Of a stretch of 64,000 nt of DNA, positions 58,490 to 64,000 are shown piece after piece. The DNA is from Methylomarinum vadi (GTDB lineage: Bacteria; Pseudomonadota; Gammaproteobacteria; Methylococcales; Methylomonadaceae). Every line of letters starts with the position of its first letter. Position 1 is the stretch's first letter. The stretch lies in contig NZ_JPON01000001.1 of NCBI RefSeq assembly GCF_000733935.1, positions 496,001 to 560,000 of the forward strand, read 5' to 3'. A program made the position numbers and the translations under genes. The notes beneath the pieces are model-generated. The model saw nothing but the letters and a program-made list of their open reading frames with translations, was not told the DNA's origin and searched no databases.

Positions 58490-59335
58490 ATGGACGAACT
58501 GTACCAAACTTCATCGAATCACTTTATTACGTCCGTACCTGAACCCGGACAACTCGTCGAAGTCAGAAGACGTCAATGGGTCGTCAGCGACGTTCAGGGA
58601 CAATCTTTCGAAGCCAACGGAGAGCAACATGTCGTGACCCTGTCCTCCTTGGACGAGGACGCTTTGGGTGAAGAGCTCCAAGTGGTATGGCAGATAGAAC
58701 CCGGAGCCCAGGTTCTCGAAAAGGCCGGAATGCCTCGTATAACCGGCATCGATTCCGAGGATAAATCGGACGCCTTTCTGGATGCCGTCCGTTGGGGTGC
58801 GGTGACCAATGCCGACAGGTCCTTCCTGCAGGCTCCCTTCCGCAGCGGAATCACCATCGAAGATTACCAGCTCGACCCATTGGTACGTGCCATAGACATG
58901 GCCCGAGTCAACCTGCTGATTGCGGACGACGTCGGTTTGGGTAAGACCATCGAAGCGGGGCTTGTCGTGCAGGAACTGCTTGTCCGTCATCGTGCGAGAA
59001 CGGTCTTCATAGTCTGTCCGGCTTCGCTGCAGGTCAAGTGGCAGGTCGAGATGTGGGAAAAGTTCGGATTGGAATTCCGGATTGTCGATACCGATTACAT
59101 CAAGCGTCTGCGACGTGAACGAGGCATACATGCCAACCCATGGACTTCGTTCCCGCGACTCATCACTTCCATGGACTGGATGAAAAGCGGTGAAGGTCTC
59201 CGGCTTGTCAAAGATTGCCTTCCTCCGACCATTACTTATCCGAGAAAGTTCGACATTCTGATCATCGATGAAGCACACAATGTCGCACCGTCGACTGCCT
59301 CCAAGTACGCTCTGGAAAGTCAGAGAATCGGTTGA
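58490..59335 (+). CDS. DrmD-like SNF2 helicase, N-terminal part (frameshift-split)
   Basis: The 281-residue frame has an N-terminal beta domain (VPEPGQLVEVRRRQWVVSDV), then the SNF2 ATPase lobe: Q-like region ITIEDYQLDPLVRA, Walker A IADDVGLGKTIEAGLV, FIVCPASLQVKWQ and Walker B ILIIDEAHNVAPS. It stops at SQRIG-stop just before the SATP motif. The rest of the enzyme continues in the overlapping frame at 59332. Domain order and a joint length of about 1055 residues agree with DrmD, the SNF2-like helicase of class 1 DISARM. The ribosome-binding site is aaagggaag. Confidence 0.8.
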   Translation: MDELYQTSSNHFITSVPEPGQLVEVRRRQWVVSDVQGQSFEANGEQHVVTLSSLDEDALGEELQVVWQIEPGAQVLEKAGMPRITGIDSEDKSDAFLDAVRWGAVTNADRSFLQAPFRSGITIEDYQLDPLVRAIDMARVNLLIADDVGLGKTIEAGLVVQELLVRHRARTVFIVCPASLQVKWQVEMWEKFGLEFRIVDTDYIKRLRRERGIHANPWTSFPRLITSMDWMKSGEGLRLVKDCLPPTITYPRKFDILIIDEAHNVAPSTASKYALESQRIG

Positions 59336-61656
59336 TCAGAACAATCGCTCCGCATTTCGAACACCGGCTTTTTCTGAGTGCCACGCCGCACAACGGGTAT
59401 CAGGAGTCCTTCACCTCGTTGCTGGAATTGCTGGATGACCAGCGGTTCGCCCGATCCGTCATGCCCGACGAGAAACAGCTGCAACGTGTGATGGTCAGAC
59501 GGCTCAAGACGGATCTGGTCGATGCAGACGGAAACCCTTTGTATCCGAAAAGAAGGCTGATGCCTCTCGAGGTCGATTACTCGGCTGAGGAACGTGAGAT
59601 ACACGACCTCCTGAAACAATTCACGGCTGCCCGTGCAAAGAGCGTCAAGGGCAGTTCCTTCGAATACGGCTCCGACTTCGTCCACAAACTCTTGAAAAAG
59701 AGACTTTTCTCTTCCCCAATGGCTTTTGCGGGAACGCTGGCCAAACACCGGGAGAGTTTGGAGCGTCCCAGACCGAAACAAAAGGCCGGGGCCATGGACG
59801 ACAAGATCCTTAAAAAAGCCATCCTGAAGGCGGAAGAGGATTTTGCCAACGACCAGCTCTACGAAGATGCCCAGTACGAAGCGGTGGAAGCTGCCGGTGA
59901 ATTGTCGGTCCCTCTCGATCAGGATCAACGGCAGATGCTCGACAAGTTGACCGCATGGGCCGAAAAATCGAAAAACCGGGTGGACGCCAAAGCGTCGGCC
60001 ATCGTCGACTGGCTCGAAGCGCATTTGAAGACCGATGGCGAATGGAACGGTAAGCGAGTGATTCTCTTTACCGAGTTCCGCGCCACCCATGTATGGATGG
60101 AACAAATTCTGACCACCTACGGCTTCGGCGGCGAGCGCATGATGCTGATGCATGGTGGTGTCGACCAGAACGATCGTGAAAAGATCAAGTCGGCATTTCA
60201 GGCTCATCCGGATATTTCACCCGTCAGAATACTGTTGGCCACCGATGCGGCCTCCGAAGGTATCGACCTGCAGAACTACTGTAACCACATGATCCATATC
60301 GAGATTCCGTGGAATCCGAACGTCATGGAACAGAGGAACGGTCGTATCGACCGACACGGCCAGAAGGAATCCGAAGTCTTCATCTGGCATCCAGTGGGAA
60401 AAGGGTTCGAGTCGAACGAATCCATCCACTCGAAAAAGGTCGGCCAGATAGAAGGAGACCATGAATACCTGATGAGAGCGGTACTCAAGATCGACACCAT
60501 CCGAGAAGATCTCGGGAGTGTAGGCCCGGTTATCGCCCAGCAAATCGAAGAAGCCATGCTGGGCAAGAGAACGGTTCTCGATACCGCCGACGCCGAAGGC
60601 AAAGCCGCGAAGGCCAGAAAATATGTGTCCGCCGAGCGTCGCCTTCAGGAAAAGATAGACAAGTTGCATGAAAGGCTCATGGAGGCCAAGACCGACTTCC
60701 ATCTTTCGGCAGATCATATACACAGAGCCGTCTCCATCGCTCTGGAACTGGCAGAAAAACCATCTTTGAAACCAGTCTCTTTACCGGGAGCACCGGAAGG
60801 CAGCGTGTTCGAGGTGCCTGTACTTCCCGGCTCGTGGGGCCGTGCGACTGCCGGGCTCGAACATCCCCATACCGGTGAAAGAAGACCGATCACTTTCGAT
60901 CACGAGGTGGCGAAGGGTCGTGACGATGTCGTCTTGGCCCACTTGAACCATCGACTCGTCCAGATGTGCCTGCGGCTTTTGCGGGAAGAACTCTGGAAGC
61001 TGGATGACGTGAAAAAACTGCACCGTGTGAGTGTCAAGACCGTTCCCGACAGTGAAATTTCGACACCCGCCGTGCTTGTCTGGTCCCGGCTGGTCATCAC
61101 CGGGGGCGACCATCACCGCCTTCACGAAGAGATAACGATCTCCGGCGGCGAGCTCAAACACACCGGATTTTCGAGAATACCGCAGCAAGGCCGATTGCAG
61201 GAATTACTGACCAAGGCAGCCTCCTTCGATCCGAAAGGCGGTCTTCTGGATATCCTTACCGAGCGGTTCGAAAAACAGGAGAGCTCCATTCGTTCCACCA
61301 TGGAAGCCCGTTCGAAAGACAGGCTTCGCTTCCTCGAAAACACGCTGGCACGTCGGAAGGATGGCGAGATAACCGATTTGACGAACGTCCTCGATGAACT
61401 CGAAAAAACGATAAAGGGCGAGCTGAAGGAGGATGCCCTCCCGAAACAGATGGTTCTTCCCGGATTCGAACCCGAGGAACGCAACCAGATTCGCAAGGAT
61501 ATCGAAGCCCTGAAAATGCGACTGGCCAGAATTCCCGAAGAGCGGGAAATGGAAAAGGCGGCGATAGAGAAACGCTACGCAGGATTGACCGATAGAACCT
61601 TCCCGGTGGCCTTGGTCTTTCTCGTACCTGAGTCACAAAAGGGAGGCATTTCATGA
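59332..61656 (+). CDS. DrmD-like SNF2 helicase, C-terminal part (frameshift-split)
   Basis: The frame starts formally at TTG 59332 but is in fact open before it (SENRLIRTIAPHFEHRLFLS), so it continues the preceding gene after a one-base shift near 59318-59330. It has motif III LFLSATPHNGYQESF, then helicase lobe 2 with ILFTEFRATHVWME, LLATDAASEGIDLQNY and motif VI QRNGRIDRHGQKESEVF. A long C-terminal domain follows with coiled coils and a DRTFPVALVFLVPE end. The TTGA overlap could allow re-initiation, but a true or technical frameshift is more likely. Stop overlaps the next start by 4 bp. Confidence 0.8.
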   Translation: MIRTIAPHFEHRLFLSATPHNGYQESFTSLLELLDDQRFARSVMPDEKQLQRVMVRRLKTDLVDADGNPLYPKRRLMPLEVDYSAEEREIHDLLKQFTAARAKSVKGSSFEYGSDFVHKLLKKRLFSSPMAFAGTLAKHRESLERPRPKQKAGAMDDKILKKAILKAEEDFANDQLYEDAQYEAVEAAGELSVPLDQDQRQMLDKLTAWAEKSKNRVDAKASAIVDWLEAHLKTDGEWNGKRVILFTEFRATHVWMEQILTTYGFGGERMMLMHGGVDQNDREKIKSAFQAHPDISPVRILLATDAASEGIDLQNYCNHMIHIEIPWNPNVMEQRNGRIDRHGQKESEVFIWHPVGKGFESNESIHSKKVGQIEGDHEYLMRAVLKIDTIREDLGSVGPVIAQQIEEAMLGKRTVLDTADAEGKAAKARKYVSAERRLQEKIDKLHERLMEAKTDFHLSADHIHRAVSIALELAEKPSLKPVSLPGAPEGSVFEVPVLPGSWGRATAGLEHPHTGERRPITFDHEVAKGRDDVVLAHLNHRLVQMCLRLLREELWKLDDVKKLHRVSVKTVPDSEISTPAVLVWSRLVITGGDHHRLHEEITISGGELKHTGFSRIPQQGRLQELLTKAASFDPKGGLLDILTERFEKQESSIRSTMEARSKDRLRFLENTLARRKDGEITDLTNVLDELEKTIKGELKEDALPKQMVLPGFEPEERNQIRKDIEALKMRLARIPEEREMEKAAIEKRYAGLTDRTFPVALVFLVPESQKGGIS

Positions 61657-63683
61657 AGGCAGGGTATTCTTCAACCGTAAAGGAGTTCCTGGATTGTAAC
61701 CCAGACACTGTAGTTGGTGTACTTTCGCAAAAGATAGCCTCATCGGGTATCAGTCAACAACATAGCAAGCAAATCAACGTTTGGAATCAACAGGTTGAGG
61801 TTCTTAAAAACACCTTCAACGAGATAGCTCAATCAATCAGCCATGTTGGCGATTGGACCCTTGTTTTGGAGTATCCAATCCCAAGGCGTCAGAAGCGACC
61901 AGATGCTCTCGTATTGACTGACAACATGGTTTTTGTCATTGAGTTCAAGTTCGGAGCTACTGAGTATGATGCGGCATCCAGATGGCAGGCTGAGGATTAC
62001 GCTCTCAATTTGAGAGATTTTCATGCAGAAAGTTCTGGTAGAGTCATCGTCCCTGTTTTATGTGCCACAGACGCTCGACCCATTGATGAGCATGTCTATC
62101 GCCTGAATGGAAGTCTTGTTGCCCCGCTGTTTAGGGCGAATGCTGCAACCCGTGGAACAACTTTGGGGACGAGTTATCGTATTTTGAAAGAGAGTTGCAA
62201 CACTGAAAAATTGGATGCAAGCACATGGCTTTCTTCAGTTTATCGTCCTACCCTGACGATCATAGAGGCTGCAGAAACTCTTTACGAAAATCATAGTGTC
62301 CGTGACATCTCACACAACTACGCTGAAAACTTATCGGCAACGACCGATATGGTGGCTCAAGCAATTCTTTCAGCCAAAGCTGAAAAAAAGAGAACATTGA
62401 TTCTGATTACCGGTGTGCCTGGTGCAGGTAAGACGTTGACCGGTTTGAATGTCGTCCACGATCCATCCATTCGTTCCAAGCAAGGTCCATCGGGAATCTT
62501 TCTTTCAGGAAATGGACCACTGGTAAAAGTCGTGCGAGAAGCTCTCGTGCTCAATGAACAAAAAGCAGGGCGCCGGAGAAACGAGGCCGAACACGAAGTT
62601 TCGACTTTCATTCAGAATGTCCACCAGTTTCTTCGTTACCATCGAGAAAATTGCGGGGCTGTTCCACACGAGCATGTCGTCGTTTTTGACGAATCCCAGC
62701 GTGCCTGGGACAGGCGCCAAATGAAACGGAAACAAGCCGTCGATTATTCCGAGCCGTTCGAACTACTGTCCGTCATGGAAAGAACACCTGACTGGTCCGT
62801 CGTCATCGGCCTCGTTGGGGGAGGTCAGGAAATATTTCTTGGCGAAGCTGGGCTTGGGGAGTGGGGAAGAGCTCTACAAGAAACGACATGCAATTGGAAT
62901 GTGATAGCCTCACCGGAAGTGATTTCGGGTGGTTCAAGCGTGGCAGGACATCGCTTGTTCGAACATGGAGTTCCAACAGAGCTTGCTTTCACTTCCGAAC
63001 CCCTGGCCCACTTGACCGTGAGTGTACGTAGCCATCGAGCCCAAAAAATTACCGATTGGGTCAACCAATTGTTGGAGCCGAATTCTGCCGCCGCCTGTAA
63101 GAGTTTTCCAGTTACCAAGGAGTTTCCATTATTCGTGACGAGAAGCCTGAGTGATGCACGTGAATGGTTGAGGTTGAGAAGTGGCGGGGATCTCCACAAG
63201 CGGTGTGGATTGGTTTGTGGCTCGGAAGACCAACGGCTGAGAGCTTATGGGTTGGAGAATTCAACTTCGTTTCGTAGCGGATACGCTTTCGAAAAATGGT
63301 TTCTCTCTTCTCCAGATGATGTTCGATCCAGTTATACACTTGAGGTGCCTGCAACTGAATTTGAATGTCAAGGTTTAGAGTTAGATTGGGTTGGTCTTTG
63401 TTGGGGCGGAGACCTCACGCTAGATGAAAAACGAAGTTCTTGGGTATACCGTAAATTTCGTGGTTCCAAATGGCAATACTGTCATTCGGAAGTAGAGAAG
63501 GGCTATGTTCGTAATAGATATAGAGTGTTACTGACGCGCGCTCGTGCGGGCATGGTCATTTGGGTTCCGCTTGGTTGCAATGAAGATTCCACTCGGCCAC
63601 CGGAATGGTTCGATAGGATATACGAGCATTTACGGAATGCTGGCGTGCCCAAATTATCTACGTTCAAGGAAAAGGTTCTATGA
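61653..63683 (+). CDS. Nuclease-like / DUF2075 helicase protein
   Basis: The 676-residue protein has an N-terminal part with a PD-(D/E)xK-like pattern (KRPDALVLTDNMVFVIEFKF, about 82-101) and a DUF2075 superfamily-1 helicase domain: Walker A LITGVPGAGKTLTGLN (about 255-270), Walker B HEHVVVFDESQRAWDR and the late motifs VPATEFECQGLELDW and YRVLLTRARAGMVIW. The nuclease signature plus DUF2075 is found in defence islands. The gene overlaps DrmD by 4 bp and the next gene by 4 bp, so it belongs to the same operon. Activity is inferred from motifs. Confidence 0.85.
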   Translation: MKAGYSSTVKEFLDCNPDTVVGVLSQKIASSGISQQHSKQINVWNQQVEVLKNTFNEIAQSISHVGDWTLVLEYPIPRRQKRPDALVLTDNMVFVIEFKFGATEYDAASRWQAEDYALNLRDFHAESSGRVIVPVLCATDARPIDEHVYRLNGSLVAPLFRANAATRGTTLGTSYRILKESCNTEKLDASTWLSSVYRPTLTIIEAAETLYENHSVRDISHNYAENLSATTDMVAQAILSAKAEKKRTLILITGVPGAGKTLTGLNVVHDPSIRSKQGPSGIFLSGNGPLVKVVREALVLNEQKAGRRRNEAEHEVSTFIQNVHQFLRYHRENCGAVPHEHVVVFDESQRAWDRRQMKRKQAVDYSEPFELLSVMERTPDWSVVIGLVGGGQEIFLGEAGLGEWGRALQETTCNWNVIASPEVISGGSSVAGHRLFEHGVPTELAFTSEPLAHLTVSVRSHRAQKITDWVNQLLEPNSAAACKSFPVTKEFPLFVTRSLSDAREWLRLRSGGDLHKRCGLVCGSEDQRLRAYGLENSTSFRSGYAFEKWFLSSPDDVRSSYTLEVPATEFECQGLELDWVGLCWGGDLTLDEKRSSWVYRKFRGSKWQYCHSEVEKGYVRNRYRVLLTRARAGMVIWVPLGCNEDSTRPPEWFDRIYEHLRNAGVPKLSTFKEKVL

Positions 63684-64000
63684 CAAGACAGATGTCTCAA
63701 CATACCGAGTGGCTCTCGATGATCGAAGTGTCCGGTCCTTTTCTGGCCGTGGCCGTGCTGGAGAAGATTTTTCCGCAGGGACTGGAGTCGTTGGACACCT
63801 ATGGGAAGAAACGTATCCGCTCCGCATACGAGGAATGGCGTGAGGCGGTGGAAGAAGACGATCCGCAGCTTCTCGAAATGCACCGGGCTTGGATAGAGCT
63901 TGTACTCAAAGAACTGTTGGAATACGAGGGCTTGGCGCTGATACTGGCGACGGACGACTTCACCTACAAGTCTCCGGATGGCGATGGCAGATTCAAGCCC
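63680..64000 (+). CDS. Start of a further defence-operon gene, possibly DISARM adenine methylase (DrmMI), cut by window end
   Basis: ATG at 63680 overlaps the preceding stop. The 107 visible residues (MTRQMSQHTEWLSMIEVSGP ... LELVLKELLEYEG-like) are helical with an acidic stretch and no catalytic motif yet. From position after DrmD and from the opening WLSMIEVSGPFL, which I associate with large Eco57I/DrmMI-type N6-adenine methylases, this is the most likely identity, but the methylase motifs lie beyond the window. Confidence 0.5.
   Translation, partial: MTRQMSQHTEWLSMIEVSGPFLAVAVLEKIFPQGLESLDTYGKKRIRSAYEEWREAVEEDDPQLLEMHRAWIELVLKELLEYEGLALILATDDFTYKSPDGDGRFKP

Overview
The window looks like chromosome of a diazotrophic gammaproteobacterium. 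The gene order rnfABC / nifL-nifA / nifB-ferredoxin-nifO-(flavodiiron, ferredoxins)-nifQ matches the minor nif cluster known from Azotobacter vinelandii and gammaproteobacterial methanotrophs. Together with the glycogen-branching and metal-RND genes, a Methylococcales-type methanotroph is my best guess. This is an inference; no methane-oxidation or rRNA gene is present.

Layout. 1-10.6 kb: a partial family-4 glycosyltransferase, a DUF47/PhoU-like protein, an IS1182-type element, an intact glycogen branching enzyme (glgB), and convergent to it a second, very large glgB. The second gene was a tandem fusion of a catalytically degenerate GlgB unit with a normal one; an IS200-like element now cuts it, and that element's own transposase has a stop codon. 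11-25.5 kb: two RND efflux systems around one two-component system. One (outer-membrane, adaptor and pump genes, minus strand) is divergent from the regulator; the other (His-rich protein, CzcC-, CzcB- and CzcA-like, plus strand) follows the sensor kinase. 25.8-40 kb: mixed housekeeping and hypothetical genes: a frameshifted PLDc_N peptide, PfkB kinase, metallo-beta-lactamase, a triple-repeat membrane protein, a decayed two-component pair carrying a 165-bp MITE with a 10-bp target duplication, an ABC exporter, CBS protein, autotransporter-like barrel and DUF255 protein.

40-51 kb: nitrogen-fixation region. nifB heads a minus-strand operon through nifQ behind a good sigma-54 -24/-12 site. Two TGT-N10-ACA NifA sites lie 33 bp apart upstream. 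On the other side of those sites is a second sigma-54 site pointing the opposite way, into a stretch with four hairpins and a 34-codon membrane-peptide ORF between nifB and nifA. I regard this as the most interesting unexplained structure here. The rnf operon next to nifL also has two NifA sites and a sigma-54 site, but rnfA has a one-base frameshift and rnfC is cut off by an IS1380-type element.

51-64 kb: accessory island: IS1380 element, frameshifted small tyrosine integrase, HigBA-like toxin-antitoxin, group II intron-like fragment, serine recombinase, MobH-type relaxase, resolvase remnant, then a phage-defence-like cluster of C5 cytosine methyltransferase, DrmD-like SNF2 helicase (split by a frameshift), a nuclease-DUF2075 helicase, and the beginning of a further gene that may be the DISARM adenine methylase. 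The cluster continues past the window.

One caution: at least five apparent one-base frameshifts occur in otherwise conserved genes, some in homopolymers, so part of the apparent decay could be sequencing error.
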